Shown: positions 17,913 to 26,355 of the stretch, one piece after another | Position numbering within the stretch: the stretch's first letter is position 1 | Layout: the number at the start of each line of letters is the position of its first letter | NCBI RefSeq assembly: GCF_963517015.1 | Contig: NZ_CAUQDV010000001.1 | Span: 1,990,001-2,054,000, forward strand | Length of the DNA stretch: 64,000 bases | Direction of reading: 5' to 3' | Origin: an uncultured Devosia sp. | GTDB lineage: Bacteria > Pseudomonadota > Alphaproteobacteria > Rhizobiales > Devosiaceae | Notes under the pieces: model-generated | What the model was told of the DNA's origin: nothing | Seen by the model: the letters and a program-made list of their open reading frames with translations, nothing else | Database searches by the model: none | Made by a program: the position numbers and the translations under genes

Positions 17913-18718
17913 GGCTTGCCCTCCAGCGCGTGATCGAGGCGCTGCGCGGCGGCGAGCAGGCTCCTGGTGTAGTCGTGCTGCGGATTGGCGAAGACGCTGG
18001 CCACGGGTCCGGCTTCGACAGCGATGCCCTGGCGCAGGACGACGATGCGCTCGACCGTGTTGGCAACGACCGGCAGGTCGTGGCTGATGAAGAGCAGGGC
18101 CATGTTGCGCTCGCGGATCAGACGGTCGAGCAGGCCGAGGATTTCGGCCTGGGTGGTGACGTCGAGCGCGGTGGTGGGCTCGTCGGCGATGAGGAGGTCC
18201 GGCTGGCAGGCGAGGGCCATGGCAATGGCGATGCGCTGGCGCTGGCCGCCGGAAAGCTCATGTGGATAGGCACGGGCTAGGCGCGCGGGATCGGGCAGGG
18301 CGACATCGTTGAGCAGGGCGAGGACGGCCTTATCGAGGGCCGCGCCGGTCAAGGGCCTGCCATCGCGGCGAGCACGACGGGCGAGGGGTTCTGCAACCTG
18401 CTTGCCGACGCGCATCAATGGATCCAGGGCGGTCAGCGGTTCCTGGAAGACCATGGCGACGGCGGTGCCGCGCAGGCGGTTGAGCGTGGTGTCCTTGCTG
18501 CCGATGACTTGCTGGCCGGCCAGGATCACCGAGCCGTCGGCGCTGAGGCCCGTCGGCAGAAGCCCTGTGGCGGCCAGCGAGGTCAGCGATTTGCCAGAGC
18601 CGGATTCCCCGATCAGGCCGAGGCGCTCGCCGCGGGCAAGGGTGAAGGACAGGTTTGAGACAAGCGTTGTGTCCCCGGCGCTTATGGTCAGGTTCTTGAC
18701 GTCGAGTAGAGGGCTCAT
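17909..18718 (-). CDS. Peptide-type ABC transporter ATP-binding protein (DppD/OppD-like)
   Basis: A 269-residue ATPase with Walker [11 protein letters not shown]-loop [12 protein letters not shown], signature [15 protein letters not shown], Walker [14 protein letters not shown] and FISHDLP. The C-terminus YTRSLLAAA is the OppD/DppD region. The start is the Met of [11 protein letters not shown], overlapping the DppC stop by ATGA; the longer open frame upstream is the shadow of dppC. It pairs with the ATPase at 17151 as a heterodimeric motor. Confidence 0.92.
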   Translation of the reverse strand: MSPLLDVKNLTISAGDTTLVSNLSFTLARGERLGLIGESGSGKSLTSLAATGLLPTGLSADGSVILAGQQVIGSKDTTLNRLRGTAVAMVFQEPLTALDPLMRVGKQVAEPLARRARRDGRPLTGAALDKAVLALLNDVALPDPARLARAYPHELSGGQRQRIAIAMALACQPDLLIADEPTTALDVTTQAEILGLLDRLIRERNMALLFISHDLPVVANTVERIVVLRQGIAVEAGPVASVFANPQHDYTRSLLAAAQRLDHALEGKP

Positions 18719-19566
18719 CGGGCCGACCTCGTCGGATCGATGCGCTCGCGCAAGCCGTCGGCCAGAAGGTTTACGCCGATGGCCAGCGAGACGAGAGCTA
18801 TGCCGGGGGCAATGGCGCCGAGTGGGGCGGTATAGACCGTGCCCTGCGCTTCCTGCAGCATGCGGCCCCAGGAGGCATTGGGTGGCGGGGCGCCGAGGCC
18901 GAGATAGGAGAGCGAGGCTTCGGCGATGACGGCGAGGCCGAATTGCAGGGCGAAGTTCACCGACAGCGTCGGCCAGATATTGGGCAGTATATGGATGGCG
19001 ACGATCTTGAGCCAGGACGAGCCCGAGGTGCGGGCGGCAGTGATGTAGTCCATCACCAGCACGCGCTTGGCGAGGATGCGGGTGAGGCGGGCGACGATGG
19101 CCGAGAGCGCAATGCCAAGGGCAACGACGGCCGACCAGAGGCTGGCGGTGTCGCTCATGGCGACCACCAGCATGGCAATCAGCAGGGTGGGGAAGGCGAT
19201 GAGGATGTCGAGGGTGGCGGCCAGCGCGTCGTCGAGCCATTTGCTGGCGAAGGCGGCGAGGAGGCCAAGCATGACGCCGATCGCGGCGCCAATGGCCACG
19301 GCACCTACGCCGACGAATAGCGCGATGCGGCTGCCGATCATCAACTGGGTGAAGAGGTCACGTCCCAAGCGGTCGGTCCCGACCCAGTGAAGGAGACTGG
19401 CGCCTTCGAGACGGCCGCCGGTGAAGGCGTTGGGGTCATAGGGGAGCCAGACCAGCGAGAGCAGGCCGACCACGACATGCAGGCCGACCAGAATTGCGCC
19501 GGCCCAGAGGGTCAGCGACTTTTTGCCTTTGCGACGCGGCGGGGTGGTGACGGCAGCGGTGCTCAT
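18715..19566 (-). CDS. Peptide-type ABC transporter permease (DppC-like)
   Basis: A 283-residue inner-membrane permease with a cytosolic Lys/Arg-rich N-terminus (PPRRKGKKSLT) and about six membrane spans. Family features are HWVGTDRLGRDLFTQLMIGSRIAL, the EAA-like loop DYITAARTSGSSWLKIVAIHILPN and SLSYLGLGAPPPNASWGRML. It starts at the Met of MSTAAVTTP in an ATGA overlap with the DppB stop. It forms the channel with DppB. Confidence 0.93.
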   Translation of the reverse strand: MSTAAVTTPPRRKGKKSLTLWAGAILVGLHVVVGLLSLVWLPYDPNAFTGGRLEGASLLHWVGTDRLGRDLFTQLMIGSRIALFVGVGAVAIGAAIGVMLGLLAAFASKWLDDALAATLDILIAFPTLLIAMLVVAMSDTASLWSAVVALGIALSAIVARLTRILAKRVLVMDYITAARTSGSSWLKIVAIHILPNIWPTLSVNFALQFGLAVIAEASLSYLGLGAPPPNASWGRMLQEAQGTVYTAPLGAIAPGIALVSLAIGVNLLADGLRERIDPTRSAR

Positions 19567-20525
19567 GACGTCACCCCGACGCGGCCGCGCAGGCGCGGAT
19601 CGATCAGGCGCTGGGCCAGGTCGGCGGCAAAACCGATCAGCAGCACCAGGAGGGTCGAGATGAACAGCACGCCCTGCACATTGGGATAGTCGCGCTGCTG
19701 GATGGCGAGCAGCAGCATGGAGCCCAGGCCCGGCAGGCTGAAGACGCGCTCGATGACCACGGCGCCAAGGAAGGTGCTGGCCAGTTCGATGCCGAGAATG
19801 GAAATCACCGGCACGGCGCCATTGCGCAGGCCATGGCGCAGCAGCGCTTCGGGGAAGCTGGAGCCGAGCGCGCGAGCGGTGCGGATGAAGTCGCTGTTGA
19901 GCACGTCGAGCGTCGCGGCGCGGACATATCGCAGCAGCGAGGCGCCCATGACGAGGCCGATGGTCAGCGCTGGCAGGATCATGCCCAGCATGGCTTCGCC
20001 GAAATTGCTCCAGCCCCGCAAGGGGAAGCCGCCCGAGGGCAGCCAGCGCAGGTTGATCGAGAACAGCGTCACCAGAAGGATGCCGACCCAGAAGACGGGA
20101 ATGGCGATGCCGAGCTGGGAAATGACGGAGATGGCGCCGCCATACCATTTGTCGGAGCGGACGGCGGCAATGATGCCGAGCGGAATGGCGAGGGCAAGGG
20201 CGACGATGAAGCCGAAAAAAGTCAGCGGCAGGGTGACCGACATGCGGTTGCCGATTTCGGTGATGACCGAGGCGCGGCTGACAAAGCTGGTTCCGAGATC
20301 GAGGCGCGCCAGATTGCCGATGAAGCCGGCGAATTGGGTCACGAGGGGTTGGTCCGAGCCAACCTGGGCGCGGGCGGCGGCAATCTGCTGTTCGGTGGCG
20401 CCGACGCCCAGCAGGGCATTGGCCGGATCGCCGGGCAGCAGGCGCAGCAGCACGAAGAGCACCACGGCTGCGGCGAAGAGCGAAGCGATCAGGATCAGCG
20501 TGCGACGAAGAGTATAGGCGAGAAT
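19563..20525 (-). CDS. Peptide-type ABC transporter permease (DppB-like), probable ATT start
   Basis: A permease of the DppB/OppB family with the hallmark LLRLLPGDPANALLG, the EAA loop DFIRTARALGSSFPEALLRHGLRNG and six spans. The first standard start, GTG at 20465, would cut off the first membrane helix. The frame is open upstream to a TAG at 20561 and encodes ILAYTLRRTLILIASLFAA, exactly the usual N-terminal anchor of DppB. No ATG, GTG or TTG lies in that stretch. The best candidate is ATT at 20525-20523, preceded by AAGGGA at a good distance, giving 320 aa. A sequencing error or another rare start is the alternative. Confidence 0.85.
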   Translation of the reverse strand: MLAYTLRRTLILIASLFAAAVVLFVLLRLLPGDPANALLGVGATEQQIAAARAQVGSDQPLVTQFAGFIGNLARLDLGTSFVSRASVITEIGNRMSVTLPLTFFGFIVALALAIPLGIIAAVRSDKWYGGAISVISQLGIAIPVFWVGILLVTLFSINLRWLPSGGFPLRGWSNFGEAMLGMILPALTIGLVMGASLLRYVRAATLDVLNSDFIRTARALGSSFPEALLRHGLRNGAVPVISILGIELASTFLGAVVIERVFSLPGLGSMLLLAIQQRDYPNVQGVLFISTLLVLLIGFAADLAQRLIDPRLRGRVGVTS

Positions 20526-20570
20526 GGGTGGAATCCCTTGCGCTGGACGGTGCGCACCCTAATGGGTCGG

Positions 20571-20603
20571 CAAAAGCAAAGCCACCGGCCCGAGGGCCGG
20601 TGG
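20571..20603 (-). terminator. Hairpin between the peptide-binding protein and permease genes
   Basis: A perfect 10-bp stem CCACCGGCCC/GGGCCGGTGG with a GA loop (20582-20591 with 20594-20603). On the minus strand it is followed by CTTTGCTTTTGCC. Located between dppA-like and dppB-like genes, it probably lets most transcripts end after the binding-protein gene, keeping that protein in excess. Confidence 0.65.
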
Positions 20604-20644
20604 ACAGACTGTTCGGATTTCATGGGTGTCTTCAACGCACTCGA

Positions 20645-20769
20645 TGTCATCCCGGCCTTGAGCCGGGATCCAACCTGAGATGTTCGACCTGCCGCAAGGT
20701 GGCTATTCGGTCTACCTTGCGGCCGTGGCCTGATCTCGGGATGGGCCCCGGCTCAAGGCCGGGGTGACA
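20645..20769. repeat. REP/BIME-like palindromic intergenic element
   Basis: A 125-bp element bounded by TGTCA...TGACA. The left arm (20645-20667) and the right arm (20746-20769) are inverted copies, and each is itself a palindrome around CCGGC-CTTGA-GCCGG. Inside, GCCGCAAGGT (20691-20700) pairs with ACCTTGCGGC (20714-20723). Nested inverted repeats of this type are frequent between genes of alphaproteobacteria. No second copy is seen in the window. Confidence 0.7.
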
Positions 20770-20793
20770 CCGTAGGCGTGGTTAGAACTGCGA

Positions 20794-22278
20794 TTATTCC
20801 GTCTTCTGGATGTCGTAGGCGTAGAACTGGGAGTTGAGGCCGTTGACCGGGTAGCCGGAGACATTGGCGGCCGAGACGACGATCTGGGGATAGAGGTAGA
20901 GCCAATTGCTGGCAGCATCCTCGGCGATCAGCTCATTGGCCTGGCGCAGTTTGTCGGTCTGTTCGTCTTCGGAACCAGCAGCTTCGGCATCGGCGACCAG
21001 CTTGACCACGTCGGGGTTGTTGTAGCCCCAGTAGAAGTCGGGATTGCCGTAGAAGACGATGTCGCGGTGGTTGACGTGCTCCTGCAGCGTCGCCTGGAAA
21101 TCGTGGCTCTGGTAGACCTTGGTGTACCATTCATTGGCGGTGATGACGTTGATGTTCACCGTGACGCCGATCTTGGCATATTCGGTCTGCAGGAACTGCG
21201 CGACGATCGGATGGGGATCGTAGTCGGGCGTATCGAGGGTGAATTCGAAGCCATCGGGATAGCCGGCTTCGGCCAGCAGGGCCTTGGCGCCTTCGACGTC
21301 GTAGGCATCGACGCCGGTCAGGTCGACATACCAGGGGTCGGTCGGCGGCACGAAGGAGCCGATCAGCGTGCCATAGTCACCCCAGATGGAGTTGAGCAGG
21401 CGCGCCTTGTCGGTGGCGCGGGCCAGAGCCTTGCGGACCTGGACATTGTCGAAGGGCGCAACGCGGTCGTTATAGGCCAGCAGTTCCTTGGTGGTGGAAG
21501 CGCCTTCGGTGACGGTGAAGCTGGAATTGCCGGCGAACTGGGCCAGGGAATCGGGGCTCTGGACCGAGGTGATGATGTCGACGGCATTGGTCAGCAGCGC
21601 ATTGTTGAGCGCGGTGGCGTCGGTGAAATAGGTGTAGATCACTTCGCCATTGCTGGGAGCATCGCCCCAGTAGCCGTCGAAGCGGGCCAGCGCCAGGGCC
21701 GAACCGCGGCGCCATTCCTCCAGCGTATAGGGGCCGGTGCCGTCTTCGGCTGCGGTGATGTCGCTGGCGGCGTCGTTGACGATCCAGACGTAGGACAGAT
21801 TGTAGGGCAGGGAGATCGAGCGGGCCGAGAGCGTGATGACCACGGTCTGGTCGTCCGGCGTTTCGATGCCGGTGATGGTCGAGAGGCTCTTCTTGCGCGA
21901 GCTCTTGGAGGCTTCGGCGGTGACGCGCTCAATGGAATATTTCACATCGGCTGATGTCAGCGGGTCGCCGGAGTGGAAGGTGACGCCGGGCTTGAGCTTG
22001 AATGTATAGGTCAGGCCGTCTTCGCTGGCTTCGTAGCTGTCGACAAGGGTCGGATTGACCGAGCCGTCATCGGCAAGCTGGAACAGGGCTTCATAGATGT
22101 TGCCGTTGAAAGCCTCGTTGATGCCCTGGCCAGCGCCGGCAGTGTTGTCGAGATTCTGCGGCTCATAGAGCGAACCGATGCGGATGGTGGCATCGGCGTT
22201 GATTTCCTGCGCCTGGGTGACCGAGGCGTGGCTCACGCCGGCAAGCAGGATGGCGGCGAGAAGAAGGGGCTTGTGCAT
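20794..22278 (-). CDS. Peptide-type ABC transporter substrate-binding protein (SBP_bac_5)
   Basis: A 494-residue periplasmic protein with a signal peptide (MHKPLLLAAILLAG...TQA|QEI). Family 5 features are EPQNLDNTAGAGQGINEAFNG-type opening, LKPGVTFHSGDPLTSADVKYSIERV, FDNVQVRKALARATDKARLL and the pattern GYPDGFEFTL. It captures the ligand for the permeases and ATPases at 17151-20525. The mRNA passes a REP-like element and a terminator hairpin before the permease genes. The start is the Met after a GGAG site, and the frame extends upstream without coding character. Ligand unknown; dipeptides or other organics are possible. Confidence 0.92.
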   Translation of the reverse strand: MHKPLLLAAILLAGVSHASVTQAQEINADATIRIGSLYEPQNLDNTAGAGQGINEAFNGNIYEALFQLADDGSVNPTLVDSYEASEDGLTYTFKLKPGVTFHSGDPLTSADVKYSIERVTAEASKSSRKKSLSTITGIETPDDQTVVITLSARSISLPYNLSYVWIVNDAASDITAAEDGTGPYTLEEWRRGSALALARFDGYWGDAPSNGEVIYTYFTDATALNNALLTNAVDIITSVQSPDSLAQFAGNSSFTVTEGASTTKELLAYNDRVAPFDNVQVRKALARATDKARLLNSIWGDYGTLIGSFVPPTDPWYVDLTGVDAYDVEGAKALLAEAGYPDGFEFTLDTPDYDPHPIVAQFLQTEYAKIGVTVNINVITANEWYTKVYQSHDFQATLQEHVNHRDIVFYGNPDFYWGYNNPDVVKLVADAEAAGSEDEQTDKLRQANELIAEDAASNWLYLYPQIVVSAANVSGYPVNGLNSQFYAYDIQKTE

Positions 22279-22427
22279 AGTCGCTCCACGAATTGAGTGG
22301 CGGCACACTAATCCCGCGGACCAACTCTGCGCCACTGGTGGGCTCGCGATTGGTTTCCAATTTCGAACGAGCTTGAAGCATTATGTTTCATCGCGGGCCC
22401 AACGCATGGTTGGCGACGATAACAGGC

Positions 22428-22538
22428 TCAACCGAGCAGGGCAGACAGCCAGTGCATTGGGTCGTGAACCGAGGCGAGAACGAGGAGCAGGCCGACCAGG
22501 ATCGGGCCGTCGTTCAAAATGGCGGTGAATATCTTCAT
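22428..22538 (-). CDS. Putative tiny membrane peptide (36 aa)
   Basis: A possible small gene encoding MKIFTAILNDGPILVGLLLV and then ASVHDPMHWLSALLG. It has a single hydrophobic span of about 15 residues. A start five codons upstream (22553, MGQTQ) would give 41 aa. There is no strong ribosome-binding site. Support comes from its protein-like composition and from two other tiny membrane ORFs within 4 kb. I do not recognise a family. Confidence 0.35.
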   Translation of the reverse strand: MKIFTAILNDGPILVGLLLVLASVHDPMHWLSALLG

Positions 22539-22741
22539 CTGTGTTTGTCCCATTCGGCGCCGCGTCTTCTGATGCGGGTGCGGCTGAGACTTAGTTTCTG
22601 GTGGATGTGCTGTAGCCACGCAAATAGGTGGTGCAAAACAGCTTTCTATTTTGCTTTGCGATATTGTTTTATGCTGCGTGATTTGACGTTCGGCGCTAAA
22701 GATACTTGCAGCATTGTTGGGTGGTTGCTGGGGGCGATCCG

Positions 22742-23278
22742 ATGAACAAGCCGGTTGGGACCGTATCCATGCGTGGGGCCAGCGTGGGTCTGGGCATTGC
22801 GCTGATGCTGCTGATGGCACAACCGGTGCTGGCGCAGGATGCCCTGCCGGCACCGAAAGGGCCGGTGATCCTGACCATTTCGGGCAATATTGCCGTGTCC
22901 AACCGCGACGGGGCAGCGGATTTCGACCGAGAGATGCTGGTCGCGCTGGGCATGACCAGCGTCGAAACGACCACCGCATGGACCGACGGACCGCAGAAGT
23001 TCGAAGGCGTTCTTGCCCGTGCGGTGCTGCAGCGTGTCGGAGCCAGCGGTACCACGGTGATTGCCACGGCGCTCAATGACTTCGTGGCGCCGATCCCGAT
23101 GGATGAATTGCAACGCTATGACGTGATCCTCGCCATGGTGATGAACGGCGCGGAAATGCAGGTCAGCGACAAGGGGCCGTTGTGGGTGGTCTATCCACGC
23201 AATGACCACGTCGAATTGCTCGATCCCAAGCTCAATGACCGCTGGGTATGGCAGTTGCGGTCGCTGGCCGTGGAATGA
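22742..23278 (+). CDS. Periplasmic molybdopterin-oxidoreductase-fold protein without cofactor cysteine (COG3915-like)
   Basis: A 178-residue exported protein. Its signal peptide has a hydrophobic core GLGIALMLLMAQPVLA and cleaves before QDALPA. The mature part (PKGPVILTISGNIAV, FDREMLVALG, FEGVLARAVLQRVGA, LWVVYPRND) resembles the sulfite-oxidase-like molybdopterin domain. The protein contains no cysteine at all, so it cannot bind Mo in the normal way. Its stop overlaps the sensor-kinase start (ATGA), so it is very likely part of the sensory system, perhaps a periplasmic ligand-binding partner. The catalytic function is probably lost. Confidence 0.7.
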   Translation: MNKPVGTVSMRGASVGLGIALMLLMAQPVLAQDALPAPKGPVILTISGNIAVSNRDGAADFDREMLVALGMTSVETTTAWTDGPQKFEGVLARAVLQRVGASGTTVIATALNDFVAPIPMDELQRYDVILAMVMNGAEMQVSDKGPLWVVYPRNDHVELLDPKLNDRWVWQLRSLAVE

Positions 23279-24639
23279 CCCTGGGCCCCTGGTATTCGCG
23301 CCGGTTTCTGTTCGGCCTTGCGGCGCTGGTGATCCTCTTGGCGCTGCTGCTGGGCGCGGCGGCGCGGCTGGTGTTCAGCGAGAGCCGGATTCGCGACGAG
23401 ATACCCGAGGACATGATCTGGCTGTCGAGCCAGGGCCAGTATGAGGCGGTGCGTTTTGCCGATGCCCTGTCCAATTTCCGGCTGGGGCTGGTTACCCCCG
23501 ATGAACTGCAGCTGCGGTTCGACCTGATGGTCAGCCGGGTTGCCATTCTCGAAAGCGGTGAGCCGCGGCGGCAGGTCGAGGCGCTTGGCCATGCCGATGT
23601 GCTGGCGGATATGCCGGCGGTGATCGCGGGACTGCGCGACGAATTGGCGGGGTTGCAACCGGGTGATGCCGACTTGATCACGGATATGCGCGAGAGGGTG
23701 GTGCCCCTGGCGCTGGCCATGCGCGACATTGCCAATGCGGGCCTCCTGGCGCGGCGCGATCGCGATGCCTTGGCGCGCGATGACCGGCGGCGGATGATTT
23801 TTGAGCTGTTGCTGACGCTCGGGGCGACTGCCTTTGCCGGACTGTTGCTGGCCGTCATCTATGTGCGCGATCACCGGCTGATGGTCACGGCCGAGGCGAC
23901 GCTGGAGCGCGAACGGCAGATTTCGAGCCTGCACCGTACTTTCATCAGCGTGGTCTCGCATCAGTTCCGCACGCCCATTGCCATCATCGATTCCAGTGCG
24001 CAACGCATGATCCGGCGCAGCGAGGACATGCCGCCCGAGGAGATTGCCTCGCGCGCCGACAAGATCCGCAATGCCTGCCTGCGGCTGACGCGGCTGGTGG
24101 AAAGTACGCTCAATGCGGCGCGACTGGACAAGGGCGAGATCAATTTCGCCCCGCGCCCGACCGATCTGCGCGCCATGCTGGAGCTGGTGCAGGAGGGGCA
24201 GCCGGAGGGCGACCTGGATCGGGTAAAGCTTGAAGTGGGCACTTTGCCAGAGCTCACACTGGTGGACCCGACGCTGCTTGAGCAGGCGGTGCAGAACCTG
24301 GTGTCCAATGCGCTCAAGTTCTCGCCGCCGGGCGTGCCGGTGACGATACGCACGGAGTTGATAGGGGATATGGTCTCCATTGCGGTGCGTGACAGTGGCG
24401 TTGGCATTCCGCAGGCGGAGATCGGGCAGTTGTTTCAGCGCTATTTCCGGGCTAGCACGGCCGAGGGCATTCCGGGCACGGGCATCGGGCTGAGTTTTGC
24501 CGCCCATATTGCAAGCCTCCATGGCGGGCGGGTGGAGGTCGCCAGCCAGGAGGGCGCCGGCTCAACATTTTCGCTGCTGTTTCCCTATCGCCGCCAGATG
24601 CTCGCTGCTGATGGTTCGTTCCAGAAGGTCGAGGCCTGA
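23275..24639 (+). CDS. Membrane sensor histidine kinase
   Basis: A 454-residue kinase. One membrane span at about 12-35, a periplasmic domain of about 140 residues, a second span at about 182-205, then HisKA with the phosphorylated His229 (VVSHQFRTPI) and a HATPase domain with N box (QNLVSNALKF), G1 (DSGVGIP) and G2 (GTGIGLSF). No clear HAMP domain is seen between span and HisKA. The start is the ATG overlapping the upstream stop; an open frame from 23248 is not needed. It is followed two bases later by its response regulator. The input is unknown, possibly through the molybdopterin-fold partner. Confidence 0.92.
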   Translation: MTLGPWYSRRFLFGLAALVILLALLLGAAARLVFSESRIRDEIPEDMIWLSSQGQYEAVRFADALSNFRLGLVTPDELQLRFDLMVSRVAILESGEPRRQVEALGHADVLADMPAVIAGLRDELAGLQPGDADLITDMRERVVPLALAMRDIANAGLLARRDRDALARDDRRRMIFELLLTLGATAFAGLLLAVIYVRDHRLMVTAEATLERERQISSLHRTFISVVSHQFRTPIAIIDSSAQRMIRRSEDMPPEEIASRADKIRNACLRLTRLVESTLNAARLDKGEINFAPRPTDLRAMLELVQEGQPEGDLDRVKLEVGTLPELTLVDPTLLEQAVQNLVSNALKFSPPGVPVTIRTELIGDMVSIAVRDSGVGIPQAEIGQLFQRYFRASTAEGIPGTGIGLSFAAHIASLHGGRVEVASQEGAGSTFSLLFPYRRQMLAADGSFQKVEA

Positions 24640-24641
24640 TC

Positions 24642-25676
24642 ATGCAAACCATTCTCTGCGTCGAAGACGAGATCGACCTGCGCGCCGATATCCGCGAGGA
24701 GCTGGAAGCGGCGGGCTATCGCGTGCTGGAAGCCGCCAATGGCAAGGAGGCGCTGGCGGCGCTGGATGCCGAAGTGCCGGACCTCGTGCTCTGCGATATC
24801 ACCATGCCGCAGATGTCGGGGCTCGAGGTGCTGGCGCGCGTGCGCGAAAATGCGCAACTGGCTGATCTGCCCTTTATATTCCTTACCGCGCTGGCCGGGC
24901 GCAGTGATCTCCTGGCCGGCAAGGCTGCCGGAGTGGACGACTATCTCACCAAGCCGATCGACTATGACCTGATGCTGATCACCATTGCCGCCCGGCTGAG
25001 CCAGGTGGCGCGGATCAAGGCGCATGTGGCTCCTGCCGAGCCAGCCGTGGCCGACGAGAGCATCCGCCTCGCTCTGTCGGGGGCCAATGAAGCGCTCAAC
25101 CGGCTGGCGGTGGGCGTGTTCCTGCTCGACAGCGAGCGCAAGGTGGTGTTCCGCAACCGCCGTGGCGAGGAGTTGCTGGAGGAGGCGGACGGGCTGTCGC
25201 TGTCGCTGGAAAACTTCCTGCGGGGCGAGAAACCGCAGCAGACGCAGGCCCTGCGCGACGCGGTTGACCGGGCGATGGAAAAGGGCAGCGCTGGCGCCCG
25301 TGACGGCAGCCAGGCGGTGGCGCTGACGCGCCATTCGGGCAAGCGGTCGCTTGTCGCGATCTGTTGCCCGCTGTCACGTGGACCGGCGCAGCCCGGCACG
25401 GCCGCCGTCGGGGTGTTCGTGACCGATCCCGAGCGGCGGCTGAGTTCGGTGGCGGAAGCGGTAGCGCATCTCTATGGTCTGTCGCCGGCTGAAACGCGCA
25501 TTGCGCTGGCGCTGTCACGCGGTTTGCGGCTCGATGAAATCGCCGATGAGTTCGGCATATCCCGCAATACGGTGAGCTACACGATGAAGAACCTGTTCCG
25601 TAAGACCGAGACCGACCGGCAGGCGGATTTGATCAGCCTGTTCATCGCCAGCCCGGTTGCGCCGGACCTCGACTAG
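24642..25676 (+). CDS. Response regulator: receiver, PAS-like middle, LuxR-type HTH
   Basis: A 344-residue regulator. The receiver domain (1-120) has Asp9/Glu10, phospho-acceptor Asp52 (LVLCDITMPQMSG), Thr82 and Lys104. A middle part (about 140-260) looks like a PAS fold, with RLAVGVFLLDSERKVVFRNR. The C-terminus (about 275-344) is a LuxR/GerE helix-turn-helix: LSPAETRIALALSRGL and DEIADEFGISRNTVSYTMKNLF. It is the partner of the kinase at 23275. The stop TAG is shared as CTAG with the convergent small gene. Targets are unknown. Confidence 0.92.
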   Translation: MQTILCVEDEIDLRADIREELEAAGYRVLEAANGKEALAALDAEVPDLVLCDITMPQMSGLEVLARVRENAQLADLPFIFLTALAGRSDLLAGKAAGVDDYLTKPIDYDLMLITIAARLSQVARIKAHVAPAEPAVADESIRLALSGANEALNRLAVGVFLLDSERKVVFRNRRGEELLEEADGLSLSLENFLRGEKPQQTQALRDAVDRAMEKGSAGARDGSQAVALTRHSGKRSLVAICCPLSRGPAQPGTAAVGVFVTDPERRLSSVAEAVAHLYGLSPAETRIALALSRGLRLDEIADEFGISRNTVSYTMKNLFRKTETDRQADLISLFIASPVAPDLD

Positions 25677-25876
25677 GCCGCGGCGCGCCGTTCGATGCGC
25701 TGACGCGTGGAAGTGGCTGGCGTAGCCTTGCTCTTGCGGCGCGGCGTGGTGCTCCGGGCCTGGAAGCCGGGATCGGTCGCGACCATGGTCGCTATGGCCA
25801 TGTCGATATCCTGGAAGGTCGCCATGAGTTCGGGAAAGGCGGTGTCGTCGAAGGCGATGGTTCTGGGCAGGCGCAT
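25673..25876 (-). CDS. Small hypothetical protein (67 aa)
   Basis: A possible gene for 67 residues: MRLPRTIAFDDTAFPELMAT, then a basic Thr/Ser/Arg-rich tail ending IERRAAA. There is no signal or membrane span. A GGAG site lies 7 bases before the ATG. Upstream, in the same direction, is a 26-aa hydrophobic ORF. Its stop overlaps that of the response regulator in a CTAG. No family recognised. Confidence 0.5.
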   Translation of the reverse strand: MRLPRTIAFDDTAFPELMATFQDIDMAIATMVATDPGFQARSTTPRRKSKATPATSTRQRIERRAAA

Positions 25877-25892
25877 TTTCGGGTCTCCTGTT

Positions 25893-25973
25893 TCAGTGCA
25901 TGAGGCCGTAGGGCAGCACCAGGAAGGCGATGCTCACGGCGTAAAGGCTGGACAACATGATGGCGCGTCGCAT
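25893..25973 (-). CDS. Putative tiny membrane peptide (26 aa)
   Basis: The ORF encodes MRRAIMLSSLYAVSIAFLVL then PYGLMH: a positively charged start followed by one membrane-spanning stretch. It ends 16 bases before the 67-aa gene, so it may be a leader peptide or a small membrane protein of a two-gene unit. Too short for a confident call. Confidence 0.4.
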   Translation of the reverse strand: MRRAIMLSSLYAVSIAFLVLPYGLMH

Positions 25974-26202
25974 GACGGCTCCGGGACGTTTCTGTTTCGA
26001 ATGGGACGGTCCATCCGGCCGTCATTGACGGTGCTTTGACCATGTCCACCCGCAATGGAAACCGCGCGTTTGGGTGGGCATTAGCAATTTGTTTGCCGAG
26101 TTTTCCAGCAAAGCGAAAGAAAAGCGAAAGTCCTACGCAAACAGGTGGTCCGCGACATTGAGCGGATCATTAGAGAAGCGCCTCCCAATACGGAGAACTC
26201 AA

Positions 26203-26355
26203 ATGCAGATCATTGATTCCTGGCGCGAACGTCGTCGCAAACAGAAAGCCTATCGTGAACTCAGCGGCTTCAGCGACCATATCCTCTACGACATCGGCGT
26301 CACCCGCAGCGACCTCGAGGCTCTGCGTCGGGGCCGCGGCTTGCCGCAGCGATGA
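26203..26355 (+). CDS. DUF1127 small protein
   Basis: A 50-residue protein with the DUF1127 pattern: WRERRRKQKAYRELSGFSDHI then LYDIGVTRSDLEALRRGR. Such basic, arginine-rich small proteins are common in alphaproteobacteria. Some bind RNA or affect phosphate and stress physiology. A GGAG site lies 9 bases before the ATG. The stop overlaps the start of the next small ORF (ATGA). A 229-base upstream region probably holds its promoter, but I see no clear motif in it. Confidence 0.85.
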   Translation: MQIIDSWRERRRKQKAYRELSGFSDHILYDIGVTRSDLEALRRGRGLPQR

